DNA of 64,000 nucleotides from Dictyobacter aurantiacus. GTDB lineage: Bacteria > Chloroflexota > Ktedonobacteria > Ktedonobacterales > Ktedonobacteraceae. Both the position numbers and the translations under genes were made by a program. The DNA lies in NCBI RefSeq assembly GCF_003967515.1, contig NZ_BIFQ01000002.1, positions 682,001-746,000 of the forward strand, written 5' to 3'. The notes under the pieces were generated by a model, which was given only the letters and a program-made list of their open reading frames with translations, did no database searches and had not been told where the DNA came from. Positions 8,108-17,140 of this stretch are shown piece after piece (within the stretch, counting starts at the first letter, position 1; the number at the start of each line of letters is the position of its first letter).

Positions 8108-8923
8108 TTAGTGCTGGCGACGGGCGAACAGGTCCGCCTCGCGCTGTGCTTGCCAGTTACAGATCGCTTCCAGGTCGGCTACGGGCTCCTGCGTGTAGGG
8201 CAGGGTATGCAGGTAACCGGGAGGGCCATACTCGGGGGTCAGGGTAGAGATCTGCATGCCCTGTCGCTCCTGCTCGTTCCAGATGATGCTCCACCAGCGC
8301 TCGTGGGCCTCAACGTAGGGCAGATATTCGGGGGCGCGCGGATCTGGCACCTGCGGTCCCTCCTCGTAGCCGACGCGCGCGTGCAGATGGATGCAGCGGC
8401 TGGCGCACAGGCGCACCACATCCAGTTGATCATCGATCAGGCGCTCGCAGACGCAGACCCAGTGGCTGAGATCGCAGCACAGCTTGAGTCCCTCAAGGCG
8501 CTCCAGAATCTGCACGGTAATGCCGGGATAGAAGAAAACACGGCCGCGATGGGTCTCGTGCGCCACCGCGATGCCAGCGTCCGCCTCGATCTTCAACGCT
8601 TCACGATAGAAGTGCAGGCTCTGATCGAGACTCCACAGGTCCTTGCCGCTATGGCAATTGATCTTCTCGGGCTGGAGCCGCGCAGCCTGCTCCACCTGCT
8701 GGCGAAAGGTGGTCAGATGCTCCTTCAAGCTATCGCCGCTGGTGAAGATCTGTGGGATATAACCCAGGTCATGCTCCTGTAGCAGGGACTGGAAGTGGGA
8801 CGCCTGTTCAGGCTCGGGCAATCCAGTTTCAATCGCGGCATAGCCCTGCGCCTTGATGCGTGGGAAGAGCTCTGCGTAGGTACCATCCATCCCCCACAGG
8901 TGACGAACAAGCTGTAGCTGCAT
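8108..8923 (-). CDS. Sugar phosphate isomerase/epimerase-like TIM barrel
   Basis: A protein of 271 residues of the xylose-isomerase-like TIM-barrel fold. Probable metal-ligand strands are visible: INCHSG near residue 88, VAHETHRGR near 119 with the catalytic-type Glu/His pair, CDLSHW near 149, IHLHARVG near 173 and a late LTPEYGP Glu. Members isomerise or epimerise sugars and inosose-type compounds. It lies 45 bases downstream of the PhyH-type gene on the same strand, so the two are likely cotranscribed. Confidence 0.85.
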   Translation of the reverse strand: MQLQLVRHLWGMDGTYAELFPRIKAQGYAAIETGLPEPEQASHFQSLLQEHDLGYIPQIFTSGDSLKEHLTTFRQQVEQAARLQPEKINCHSGKDLWSLDQSLHFYREALKIEADAGIAVAHETHRGRVFFYPGITVQILERLEGLKLCCDLSHWVCVCERLIDDQLDVVRLCASRCIHLHARVGYEEGPQVPDPRAPEYLPYVEAHERWWSIIWNEQERQGMQISTLTPEYGPPGYLHTLPYTQEPVADLEAICNWQAQREADLFARRQH

Positions 8924-8968
8924 AATATATATGTTCTCCTCTATACAAGGTTTGATCGTGCGACAGGA

Positions 8969-9808
8969 TTATTCAGTACCGCCAAAGGACGAGAGCGCGC
9001 CGGTCATGGCGATCTCAGGCTCACCCTTGTCCGATTCTACCCAGACGCCGCAGGGGCCACCCTCACTGCTATAATTCAGGTCCAGCGTGGTGCCATCCAT
9101 GCGATAGATCGGCTTCATATACTTTGTCACCGTCTCGGCCTCGCCAGAGATGTAGTGACCGATCAGGGCACGGCGGAAGCGATCGCTGGAGGTATTGGGA
9201 TAGCTGCCATGGACCAGTGTACCGCCAAAGAACAACACATCGCCCGGCTCCATGATCACAGAGCGCACCTCCTGCGTCTCGGGAAGAGGAACCGCAACAT
9301 CAGAGAAGCTCTCTTTGGTATTGGCCTCAGTGGTACAGAGGAGCGGCCACTTTTGACTGCCGGGGACGACCTTCATGCAGCCATTCTCCTCGTCGCAGGG
9401 ATCAAGGGCCATCCATGCCGCCATACAGGTGCCCGGTTTGGCGCGCAGAAAATAGTTATCCTGGTGCAACGCCTGGCCGCGCGCCTTCGGCGGCTTAAAG
9501 TACAGCATGGTCTGCACCGCGTACGGCTCGCGTCCCAGCAGTCCGGTCAGCACGTTATTGATGCGCTGATCGGTCAGGTACTGTAGGCCGTCGGCATCCC
9601 AGTGGTGCATATGAATCATGCGCGGATAGCGCTTCAGCGGATCATCATTCTCAGGATCAACTCCAACCAGATCTCCAGGATAGCTGCCCTTCAGGCGCAG
9701 ATCCATATAGTGATCGCGGTAATGCGCGACTTCCTCGGGACTAAACAGCTGCTTTACGACCACATAGCCATTTTCATCAAAGAATTGTTTGACTTCATCG
9801 GCGATCAT
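8969..9808 (-). CDS. Phytanoyl-CoA dioxygenase (PhyH)-family Fe(II)/2OG oxygenase
   Basis: A protein of 279 residues. The metal triad is visible: HQDNYF (HxD) near residue 110 and the distal His in GGTLVHGSYPN near residue 195, followed by an Arg-containing segment (SDRFRRALIGHY) suited to binding 2-oxoglutarate. N-terminal KQFFDENGYVVVKQLF is typical of PhyH proteins. These enzymes hydroxylate diverse small molecules. The downstream sugar isomerase suggests a carbohydrate-like substrate, by inference. Confidence 0.88.
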   Translation of the reverse strand: MIADEVKQFFDENGYVVVKQLFSPEEVAHYRDHYMDLRLKGSYPGDLVGVDPENDDPLKRYPRMIHMHHWDADGLQYLTDQRINNVLTGLLGREPYAVQTMLYFKPPKARGQALHQDNYFLRAKPGTCMAAWMALDPCDEENGCMKVVPGSQKWPLLCTTEANTKESFSDVAVPLPETQEVRSVIMEPGDVLFFGGTLVHGSYPNTSSDRFRRALIGHYISGEAETVTKYMKPIYRMDGTTLDLNYSSEGGPCGVWVESDKGEPEIAMTGALSSFGGTE

Positions 9809-9960
9809 ATTCTTTTCTTCCTTTCACCCTATCCTACTGCAAGATGCATAGTATTATGATTGATATGGAAAGGATAACCCGAAACGAGGGGAATGTGGAT
9901 AGCCAGGATTGTCTGAATGTGTCTCAGATTCTCATCTTTGCTTGCGCAAGGTCAAATAAA

Positions 9961-10034
9961 AAACAAGATTTTATATAATGATGCCAGAACCGCGCAGTGG
10001 CGCGGTTCTGGCATCATTATATAAAATCTTGTTT
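9961..10034. terminator. 35-bp perfect inverted repeat overlapping the ctaA stop codon
   Basis: Arms 9961-9995 and 10000-10034 are exact complements with a 4-nt loop AGTG. The base is AT-rich and the apex is GGTTCTGGC/CGCGC-rich. The stop codon of the heme A synthase gene (10033-10035) lies in the outer base of the stem. It probably terminates that gene. Confidence 0.8.
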
Positions 10035-11052
10035 AGACTGTTTCGTGTTGGTAGAGGGTGGCTTTGTTGGTGCTCACTATGGGTGTTTGCTGGGTGCGGC
10101 GCTTACGCCAGGGCCATTCGACCTGCATGCAGAGGTAGCAGATGACGGAGAAGAGGCCGGCAATAATGGTGGTGTGTAGCAGGGCGACCAGCAGTTGAGC
10201 ACCGCTTAAGACGGTGGCCATCCCGCTCAGGGCCTGCAGGGAGACCAGCACAAACGCCCACAGGCTACCCCAGATCAGGTCGCGTCGATCGCGGGCAACG
10301 CGAATGATGACGACCATTAAGGCCAGCAGCAAGAACCAGATGCTGGCCGCCGAGTAGCGGTGCAGGACCTGAATGCCCGCAGCGGTCAGGAAACTGGGCA
10401 CATAGGTTGAGCCACAGGTCGGGAATTGCTGTCCACAGGCCAGGGTAGCCGAGGCGTGCCCCACCAGCGCACCGGTATAAACAACGAGATAGGTATAGGC
10501 CGTCAGGCACCACACCACGATCTGTATCCAACGAGAGACCGGCGCGACCTGCTGCGCCGTACGCTCAGGCTGCCCAGGGACAAGCTTTTGCATCTGCATA
10601 ATGCGCATGGTCAGCAGGATCACGCTGGCGAACGAGATCAGCGAGAAGCCAAAGTGCAATGAGAGCAGACCCTCTTTGGCATAGGTGCCCTCGTAGACCA
10701 CGGTCAACGCGCCCAGGATCGCCTGCAACACAACAAAGAAGAGGCTCATAAAACCAAATAGCTTGATTCGGAAGTCGCGGCGATAGGTCCACCAGGACCA
10801 GACGACCAGCACAAAAATCAATAAAGAATCCGCCCCCGACATGATACGGTGACTATATTCATAGACGGTAGAAATCGGTAATGATTCTGGGATCAACTGC
10901 CCATGACAAAATGGCCAGGAATTTCCACATCCCTGCCCCGAGTCCGTCTTGGTAACAGCCGCACCCAGGAGCAACATTATGTAAGCCCCAAACGAGGTTA
11001 TAATAGCCAGGATGCTCATCAAACGATGCTTCAACAAGTTATGATCCTCCAT
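10033..11052 (-). CDS. ctaA: Heme A synthase (COX15/CtaA family)
   Basis: A protein of 339 residues with about eight membrane helices. It shows the two symmetry-related Cys-pair loops of CtaA (GCGNSWPFCHG near residue 41 and CGQQFPTCG near 205) and His residues in helices (YSHRIMSG near 66, LSLHFG near 130, LHRYSAAS near 225) that bind heme. CtaA oxidises the C8 methyl of heme O to give heme A for aa3-type cytochrome oxidase. No ctaB or cox genes are adjacent. It appears to be a single-gene unit. Confidence 0.93.
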   Translation of the reverse strand: MEDHNLLKHRLMSILAIITSFGAYIMLLLGAAVTKTDSGQGCGNSWPFCHGQLIPESLPISTVYEYSHRIMSGADSLLIFVLVVWSWWTYRRDFRIKLFGFMSLFFVVLQAILGALTVVYEGTYAKEGLLSLHFGFSLISFASVILLTMRIMQMQKLVPGQPERTAQQVAPVSRWIQIVVWCLTAYTYLVVYTGALVGHASATLACGQQFPTCGSTYVPSFLTAAGIQVLHRYSAASIWFLLLALMVVIIRVARDRRDLIWGSLWAFVLVSLQALSGMATVLSGAQLLVALLHTTIIAGLFSVICYLCMQVEWPWRKRRTQQTPIVSTNKATLYQHETV

Positions 11053-11252
11053 GAGAAAAATTAAGAAATAGCATATCTACATCTCTTTTTTGTTCGTCTG
11101 CTGCGCACGGAAACATGCCTTGCGAGGATCAAAGCCTCTCTGCCACATCTGCCATCGCTCTGCTACATGCTCACAACGATACCAGCCAATGCTCTTTCTT
11201 AATCGTAGCCTTCTACTATTATAGGGGATATTTGGCATCTGTGCCATGCGTC
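11053..11252. other. Intergenic region between divergent units
   Basis: Together with 11253-11424 this is a 372-base gap between the divergent ctaA and Gfo/Idh genes. I see no gene in this left part. It should hold the ctaA promoter, which I could not define confidently. Confidence 0.5.
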
Positions 11253-11330
11253 TTTGTCAACTGGTAAATTGGGGAGGTACAGCAGAGGTTTGCCCCCCTA
11301 CTGTACCTCCCCAATTTACCAGTTGACAAA
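11253..11330. repeat. 30-bp perfect inverted repeat
   Basis: Arms 11253-11282 and 11301-11330 are exact complements with an 18-nt C-rich loop. It belongs to the same style of long perfect hairpin as those at 1750, 9961, 34761 and 43601. Here it lies between divergent genes rather than after a gene, so it is unlikely to be a simple terminator. Confidence 0.75.
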
Positions 11331-11351
11331 CTATGAACAACCATTTACACT
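11323..11351 (+). promoter_or_regulatory. Candidate promoter for the Gfo/Idh-DUF993 operon
   Basis: TTGACA at 11323-11328, a 17-bp spacer and TACACT at 11346-11351. The -35 box is inside the right arm of the long inverted repeat, so formation of that cruciform could affect the promoter. Confidence 0.5.
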
Positions 11352-11424
11352 TGATAGTAAACGTTTTCTATTTTGAATGGGGAAGCATCTTGTAGGAGGA
11401 CTACAGGAGGAAGGAATGTAAATT

Positions 11425-12588
11425 ATGGCGACACAGAGAATAGGCATCATTATGAATGGTGTCACGGGACGTATGGGGACCAATCAACACCTGGTTCGTT
11501 CGATCGTGGCAATACGTTCTCAGGGTGGGATCGCTCTACCGGGAGGCGATACGCTGATGCCAGATCCCATTCTGGTAGGACGCTCAGAGCATAAGCTGCG
11601 GACGCTGACCGAGGCCTATGGCATCGAGCGCTGGAGCACCGATCTGGACGCCTGCCTGGCAGACGCCGAGGATACAATCTATTTCGATGCCCAGACCACC
11701 ACGCGGCGCGCCGAGGCGATTCGCGCGGCCATTCAGGCGGGCAAGCATATCTACTGCGAGAAGCCCATCGCCACCGATACCGCGACGGCGCTGGAACTGG
11801 CCCAGATGGCCGATCGCGCCGGGGTCAAGCATGGCGTAGTGCAGGACAAGCTCTTCCTGCCGGGCCTGCTCAAGCTCAAGCGCGTCATCGATAGTGGCTT
11901 CTTCGGGCGCATCTTGTCGGTGCGCGGCGAATTCGGCTACTGGGTCTTTGAAGGAGACTGGCAGACGGCCCAGCGTCCCTCCTGGAACTACCGCAAGGAG
12001 GAGGGCGGCGGCATCATCGTCGACATGGTCTGCCACTGGCAATACGTGCTCAGCAACCTGTTCGGTCGCATCACCGGTGTCTCCTGCCTGGGAACGACCC
12101 ATATCCCCGAGCGCGTCGACGAGCAGGGACAGTCCTATGCCAGCACGGCCGATGACGCAGCCTATAGCACCTTCGAGATCGAAAACGGCATCATCGCCCA
12201 CTTCAATTCCTCCTGGGCGGTACGCGTCTACCGCGATGAGCTGTTGAGCATCCAGGTGGACGGCACCCACGGCAGCGCGGTCGCCGGTCTGCGCGAGTGC
12301 AAGGTGCAGAGCCGCGTCAACACGCCGCGCGCCATCTGGAATCCCGATGTGCCCAACCCCATCAATTTCCGCGAGAACTGGATGGATGTGCCGGACAATG
12401 GAACCTTCGAGAATGGCTTCAAGGCGCAGTGGGAGCTCTTTTTAAGGCATGTGGCTCTGGACGAGCCGTTCCGCTGGAATCTATACGAGGGCGCCAAAGG
12501 CGTACAGCTGGCGGAGCTGGCGCTGCAATCCTGGGCCGAGCGCCGCTGGCTTGATATCCCGCAGCTCGCCGGAAGCAGGGAGGCGTAA
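11425..12588 (+). CDS. Gfo/Idh/MocA-family NAD(P)-dependent oxidoreductase
   Basis: A protein of 387 residues. An N-terminal Rossmann start (IGIIMNGVTGRMGTNQ) and the conserved HIYCEKPIAT motif near residue 109 (the EKP Lys is the usual catalytic residue) place it in this family of sugar and polyol dehydrogenases. The C-terminal half has the typical alpha/beta substrate domain (GGGIIVDMVCHWQY near 193, with a catalytic-type Asp/His). A strong AGGAGGAAGGAATG precedes the start. It is first in a three-gene operon with DUF993 and a TIM-barrel isomerase. Confidence 0.92.
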   Translation: MATQRIGIIMNGVTGRMGTNQHLVRSIVAIRSQGGIALPGGDTLMPDPILVGRSEHKLRTLTEAYGIERWSTDLDACLADAEDTIYFDAQTTTRRAEAIRAAIQAGKHIYCEKPIATDTATALELAQMADRAGVKHGVVQDKLFLPGLLKLKRVIDSGFFGRILSVRGEFGYWVFEGDWQTAQRPSWNYRKEEGGGIIVDMVCHWQYVLSNLFGRITGVSCLGTTHIPERVDEQGQSYASTADDAAYSTFEIENGIIAHFNSSWAVRVYRDELLSIQVDGTHGSAVAGLRECKVQSRVNTPRAIWNPDVPNPINFRENWMDVPDNGTFENGFKAQWELFLRHVALDEPFRWNLYEGAKGVQLAELALQSWAERRWLDIPQLAGSREA

Positions 12589-12591
12589 GCA

Positions 12592-13764
12592 ATGGTCAGA
12601 AAACTGCTACTTCCCGCTGAAGACGGTACGCTGCTCACATACAGCGCAGGCGAGGCCAGTCCGTTTCCCAAGACGGCCCCGGTGCCGCGCAGCCGCGTGG
12701 CCTATGCCGCCGCCCACGTGGTGCTGGACGCACAGGCATCCGAGCCTGACCAGATCGATTGGGAGGCCACGCTGGCTTATCGCCACCATCTGTGGTCGCT
12801 GGGACTGGCCGTGGCGGAAGCGATGGATACCTCGCAGCGCGGCATGGGACTGAGCTGGGCGCAGGCGCAGCAGTTGATCCAGCGCTCGATCAGCGAGGCC
12901 CGCTCCCATCCGGGAGCACGCGTCGCCTGCGGTGCCGGCACAGACCAGCTGGCGCCATCCCCAGCGGTCACGCTTGAGCAGGTCAGGCAAGCCTATGAGG
13001 AACAGTGCGGCTTCGTCGAGTCCGCCGGCGGGCGCATCATCCTGATGGCTAGCCGCGCCCTGGCCGCCTGCGCGCGTACACCGGAAGACTATATGCAGGT
13101 CTACGACCACATCCTCTCGCAGGTCGCGCAGCCGGTGATTATCCACTGGCTAGGCGACATGTTTGATCCCGCCCTGGCCGGTTACTGGGGCTCATCCGAC
13201 CTGGACGCGGCCATGGAGAGCTGTCTGGTGATCATCAAACGCCACGCAAGCAAGGTCGATGGCGTCAAAATCTCTCTGCTGGATGCCGAGCGTGAGATCG
13301 CTATGCGCCGCCTGCTCCCCGAGGGCGTCAAGATGTATACCGGCGACGACTTCAACTACGCCGATCTGATGCTGGGAGACGAGCAGGGACATAGCCACGC
13401 GCTGCTGGGCATCTTCGACGCCATCGCCCCCGCCGCCTCGGCCGCCCTGCAGCAGTTAGACGCCGGCAACATCGAACGATATATGGAGATACTCGCCCCG
13501 ACCGTGCCACTATCGCGCCACATCTTCCAGGCGCCCACCTATAACTATAAGGCCGGCATCGTCTTCCTGGCCTACCTCAACGGCCACCAGGACCACTTCA
13601 AGATGGTGGCTGGACTGGAAAGCGCGCGTCCGCTGTCGCACCTGGCACGACTGTTTGTGCTGGCGGACCAGGCCCGGCTGCTGGTTGATCCCGACGTGGC
13701 CAGCGAACGCATGCACGCCATCTTGCTCCAGGCCGGTATCGAACAAGAAGGGGGAATACGCTGA
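12592..13764 (+). CDS. DUF993 family protein (dihydrodipicolinate-synthase-like barrel)
   Basis: A protein of 390 residues that I recognise as DUF993, a relative of the DHDPS/NAL aldolase-type TIM barrels. KVDGVKISLLD near residue 220 contains a Lys in the position expected for the Schiff base of such enzymes, and YTGDDFNYADLM near 245 follows. It starts 3 bases after the preceding stop and overlaps the next ATG by one base (TGATG). The operon suggests a retro-aldol or dehydratase step on a sugar-derived acid, but the substrate is unknown. Confidence 0.85.
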   Translation: MVRKLLLPAEDGTLLTYSAGEASPFPKTAPVPRSRVAYAAAHVVLDAQASEPDQIDWEATLAYRHHLWSLGLAVAEAMDTSQRGMGLSWAQAQQLIQRSISEARSHPGARVACGAGTDQLAPSPAVTLEQVRQAYEEQCGFVESAGGRIILMASRALAACARTPEDYMQVYDHILSQVAQPVIIHWLGDMFDPALAGYWGSSDLDAAMESCLVIIKRHASKVDGVKISLLDAEREIAMRRLLPEGVKMYTGDDFNYADLMLGDEQGHSHALLGIFDAIAPAASAALQQLDAGNIERYMEILAPTVPLSRHIFQAPTYNYKAGIVFLAYLNGHQDHFKMVAGLESARPLSHLARLFVLADQARLLVDPDVASERMHAILLQAGIEQEGGIR

Positions 13765-14591
13765 TGCAGCAACACGAGCTACGCGATCTGACACGCTTAA
13801 GCCTGAATCAGGCCACCATCGACCAGTGGGACGCGCGGGCCGCCATCGAAGGCTGCCAGCGAGCCGGGATCCCCTGGATCGGCCTCTGGCGCGACAAGGT
13901 GGCGCGCACCGGACTGTCCGAGACGGCGCGCCTGGTGCGCGAGACGGGCATTCAGGTCTCCAGTCTCTGTCGCGGCGGCTGGTTTCCAGCTGCCACGGCG
14001 ACCGAACGCCAGACCCGCATCGACGATAACAAAAGGGCCATCGAGGAGGCCGCCGAGCTACAGACAAAGGTGCTGGTGCTGGTATGTGGTCCCGCCCCCG
14101 ATCGTGATATCCAGGCCGCGCGCGAGATGGTCGAGGATGCCCTGACACAGATCCTGCCCTTCGCCCACCAGCACGGCATCTCGCTGGGCATCGAGCCGCT
14201 GCACCCCATGTATGCCGCCGACCGCTCGGTCATCACCAGCCTGGCCGAGGCCAACCAGATCGTCGAAAAGTTCAACGACGCGCACCTGGGAGTCGTCATT
14301 GATACCTTCCACGTCTGGTGGGACGTCTCCGTGTATGAGCAGATCGCCCGCGCCAGCGGCCATATTCTGGGCTTCCACATCAGCGACTGGCTGGTCCCCT
14401 TGCCCGACGTCCTGCTGGGTCGTGGCATGATGGGCGACGGCGTCATCGAGCTACGCAAGCTACGCCAGGCCGTCGATGCCGCCGGATACCAGGGTCCCAT
14501 CGAGGTCGAGATCTTCAACCGGGCTATCTGGAACCTGCCCGGCGACGACGTACTCGACATCATGAAGCGCCGCTACCTCGAACACGTTTAA
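13764..14591 (+). CDS. Sugar phosphate isomerase/epimerase-like TIM barrel
   Basis: A protein of 275 residues of the xylose-isomerase-like fold. ISLGIEPLHPMYA near residue 135 (Glu and His), VVIDTFHVWWD near 176 (Asp, His), GFHISDW near 205 and a late PIEVEIFN Glu near 253 give the usual metal-binding set. ATG overlaps the DUF993 stop, so the two are translationally coupled. With the Gfo/Idh dehydrogenase upstream this looks like an oxidise-isomerise-cleave route for a sugar or cyclitol. Confidence 0.88.
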   Translation: MQQHELRDLTRLSLNQATIDQWDARAAIEGCQRAGIPWIGLWRDKVARTGLSETARLVRETGIQVSSLCRGGWFPAATATERQTRIDDNKRAIEEAAELQTKVLVLVCGPAPDRDIQAAREMVEDALTQILPFAHQHGISLGIEPLHPMYAADRSVITSLAEANQIVEKFNDAHLGVVIDTFHVWWDVSVYEQIARASGHILGFHISDWLVPLPDVLLGRGMMGDGVIELRKLRQAVDAAGYQGPIEVEIFNRAIWNLPGDDVLDIMKRRYLEHV

Positions 14592-14705
14592 AAAAAGCGA
14601 ACACGCCCCCGCCAGCCTGACAGAAAAATGGAACATTCTGTCACTTTTAGCTGATCTCAGCCGTGTCAAATGGAAGTGAAAAAGAAGGGAAAAGGAAGGA
14701 AGAGG

Positions 14706-15899
14706 ATGTCGCTCGAAACACGTCTGAACGAGAGAACTGGTGGGGACGTCGATACACGAAGAACGGACTCTACAGCCATTATCGCTAAATGGGTAAGAAG
14801 GTGCGGGATTCCGCTGTCGATACTGGCCTGGACCGCGGTGGTCGCATTGATTTTGTGGGGGGCTGGTCATATCGCGCGTACGCTGCTGATCCTGGCCATC
14901 GCGGCCCTGGTCGCCTTTGCCATTACGCCATTGGTAAAGATCTTCCAGCGCGTGATGCCACGCGCCCTGGCTATCCTGATCGTTTATCTGCTGGTGCTCG
15001 GTGGCATTAGCCTGCTGCTTTATCTGGTTGTCAATACAGCGGTTCATCAGGGGGTGGCGCTGGCCAAACAGGCGCGCGACCTGTTTGGACCTGGCGGACA
15101 ACAACAATTGCGCGCATTAGAGCAACCACTTATCTCATTGGGAATCTCCGCCGATCAGCTCAATGCGTTGCCGCGGCAGGTTTTTTCGCGTGTTGGTGGC
15201 GCGGCCAGTAGCGCGGTCCCACTCCTGCTAAGCTTCTTTGACTTCCTGCTGGACACGATCATTATCGCGGTAATGAGCATCTATCTCCTCCTCGATGGAG
15301 GACGGGTAAGCCGCTGGCTGCGCACCAATATGCCGGTAATGGAGCGCAATCGTACTAACTTTCTGCTTGATACCCTGCAACGCATTGTAGGGGGATATAT
15401 TCGTGGGCAATTGCTGCTTTCGACGCTGATTGGCCTGCTGGTCGGCGTCGGCATGACGCTGTTTCACGTTCCCTACGCCGTCTTACTAGGCGTGCTGGCG
15501 TTTATCCTGGAATTTATCCCTGTGCTGGGAACGCTGGTTTCGGGCGCCATTTGCGTGCTGCTGGCGCTGACCCAGGGCTGGCTGATCGCGCTGGGGGTGC
15601 TGCTCTACTTTGTCGTCGTGCATGTACTTGAGGGCGATATTGTTGGACCACGTATCGTAGGTAAGGCGGTCGGACTACACCCGGTGGTGTCGCTGGCGGC
15701 CCTGGTCGCGGGTTCGGAGCTCTTCGGCATCTGGGGCGCCCTCTTTGCCTCTCCTGTCGCTGGCGTCATTCAGGCGATCATCATCGCCCTATGGTCCGAG
15801 TGGCGCTCACGTCATCCCGACCAGTTCCCCGGCCAAAAAGAGCTCGCCGAACAGATCAATAAAAACACCACCGATAAACCCATCGACCCCCCAAATTGA
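14706..15899 (+). CDS. AI-2E family (PerM/TqsA) transporter-like permease
   Basis: About 397 residues. Roughly eight membrane segments are visible, including the paired N-terminal helices (LSILAWTAVVALILWGAG, then LLILAIAALVAFAITPLV) and the C-terminal set with GFAxP-type features (LHPVVSLAALVAGSELFGIW). AI-2E family members export diverse small molecules or act as Na+/H+ antiporters. I chose the ATG at 14706, preceded by AAGGAAGGAAGAGG; an in-frame ATG at 14670 lacks a site. Transcribed alone. Confidence 0.88.
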   Translation: MSLETRLNERTGGDVDTRRTDSTAIIAKWVRRCGIPLSILAWTAVVALILWGAGHIARTLLILAIAALVAFAITPLVKIFQRVMPRALAILIVYLLVLGGISLLLYLVVNTAVHQGVALAKQARDLFGPGGQQQLRALEQPLISLGISADQLNALPRQVFSRVGGAASSAVPLLLSFFDFLLDTIIIAVMSIYLLLDGGRVSRWLRTNMPVMERNRTNFLLDTLQRIVGGYIRGQLLLSTLIGLLVGVGMTLFHVPYAVLLGVLAFILEFIPVLGTLVSGAICVLLALTQGWLIALGVLLYFVVVHVLEGDIVGPRIVGKAVGLHPVVSLAALVAGSELFGIWGALFASPVAGVIQAIIIALWSEWRSRHPDQFPGQKELAEQINKNTTDKPIDPPN

Positions 15900-15939
15900 C
15901 CCCCCGTCCCTCGCCCATAGGTTCGGACCTCGCGTCCGA

Positions 15940-17034
15940 TTAACAGATGCGCGGCAAGGGATCGCCGACGAGCATGTCGAGGACGCGAGTGCCGCCGATG
16001 TCGGTACGCAGGAAGACCATGCCGGGGAATTCGGCCTGGACAGTGCCGATAACCGCGGCTTCCCGTCCCAGTGGATGGGCGCGCAGGGCTCTGAGCGCCT
16101 CCTGCTCAGCTTCGGGAGCTATGAAGGCCAGTAGCTTGCCTTCGTTGGCGATGGTGAGGGCGTCGAGGCCCAGGATCTCGCAGGCGCCGCGCACACCCTC
16201 GTGGACGGGGATGGCCCGCTCGTCGAGGGCGATGGAGACCTCGGCGCTGAGCGCCACCTCGTTGAGCGCGGTCGCTACCCCTCCACGCGTGGGGTCCTTC
16301 AGACAGTGCAGCCTGGTGCCGATGCGATCGAGCAGGGCAGCCACCAGTGTATGCAGAGCGGCGCTATCACTGCTGACCTCGGTCTCGATATCCAGCTCTT
16401 CACGGGCCAGCATGATGGCGATGCCGTGGTCGCCGACCGAACCACTTAATAAGACGCGATCGCCCGGCGCCACCAGCGCCTGCCCCAGATTGGCGGAGGC
16501 GCGCACACTGCCGACTCCAGCCGTATTAATGAAAATGCCATCGGCCTTGGCGCGCTGTACCACCTTGGTATCCCCCGTCACGATCAACACCCCGGCCTCA
16601 TGGGCCGCCCGCGCCATCGAGTCCACGATGCGCTGCAGGTGCTCGATGGCGAACCCCTCCTCCAGGATGATGCCGGCCGAGAGATACAGCGGGTCCGCCC
16701 CGGCCATAGCCAGGTCGTTGATGGTGCCGTGCACAGCCAGCCGGCCGATATCTCCGCCAGCGAAGAAGAGGGGATTGACCACATAGGAGTCGGTGGTAAA
16801 GGCCAGCCGCTGGTCCCCGAGCGTGATGGTAGCGGAATCTTCCATGCGATCCAGGATGGTATTGGCGAAGGCGGGCGCGAAGATGCCCTCGATTAGATTG
16901 TGGGTGGCTTTGCCACCGCTGCCATGGCTGAGCGTGACATGGTCGTCGCGCAGATAGAACTTATGCCGTCGCGCCTGCCGCGCCCGCTCAATCTTTGACA
17001 GGACCTCACTGCTCTGTGTGGACTGCTTGTCCAT
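15940..17034 (-). CDS. hypE: Hydrogenase maturation protein HypE
   Basis: A protein of 364 residues of the PurM/ThiL-like ATP-binding fold. LSHGSGGKATHNLIEG near residue 34, TTDSYVVNPLFFAGGDIG near 80 and the diagnostic C-terminus ending PRIC are present; the terminal Cys receives carbamoyl from HypF and is dehydrated to thiocyanate to supply the CN ligands of the NiFe site. It is the last gene of the hydrogenase operon, separated from hypD by 100 bases holding two copies of a dispersed repeat. Confidence 0.97.
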   Translation of the reverse strand: MDKQSTQSSEVLSKIERARQARRHKFYLRDDHVTLSHGSGGKATHNLIEGIFAPAFANTILDRMEDSATITLGDQRLAFTTDSYVVNPLFFAGGDIGRLAVHGTINDLAMAGADPLYLSAGIILEEGFAIEHLQRIVDSMARAAHEAGVLIVTGDTKVVQRAKADGIFINTAGVGSVRASANLGQALVAPGDRVLLSGSVGDHGIAIMLAREELDIETEVSSDSAALHTLVAALLDRIGTRLHCLKDPTRGGVATALNEVALSAEVSIALDERAIPVHEGVRGACEILGLDALTIANEGKLLAFIAPEAEQEALRALRAHPLGREAAVIGTVQAEFPGMVFLRTDIGGTRVLDMLVGDPLPRIC

Positions 17035-17060
17035 CGCTTATACCTCCATCCAATACGGCA

Positions 17061-17140
17061 AAAGCCGGGGCAAGCCCGGCACCTACGGGGAAACCTACCC
17101 GCCTGGGGACGGGAAGCCGGGGCAAGCCCGGCACCTACGG
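17061..17140. repeat. Two direct copies of the GTAGGTGC dispersed repeat
   Basis: AAGCCGGGGCAAGCCCGGCA followed by CCTACG occurs at about 17062-17088 and 17114-17140. Each copy contains a GCCGGG(G)/CCCGGC hairpin. Read on the minus strand, the right copy begins with the TAG that stops hypD (17135-17137). Confidence 0.8.

Noticed and set aside
7994..8782. 262-codon open frame on the plus strand
   Set aside because: Antisense to the sugar isomerase gene with clear family motifs; its sequence is low in structure and runs through the terminator hairpin.
11584..12270. 228-codon open frame on the minus strand
   Set aside because: Antisense to the Gfo/Idh gene, which has a strong ribosome-binding site and conserved motifs.
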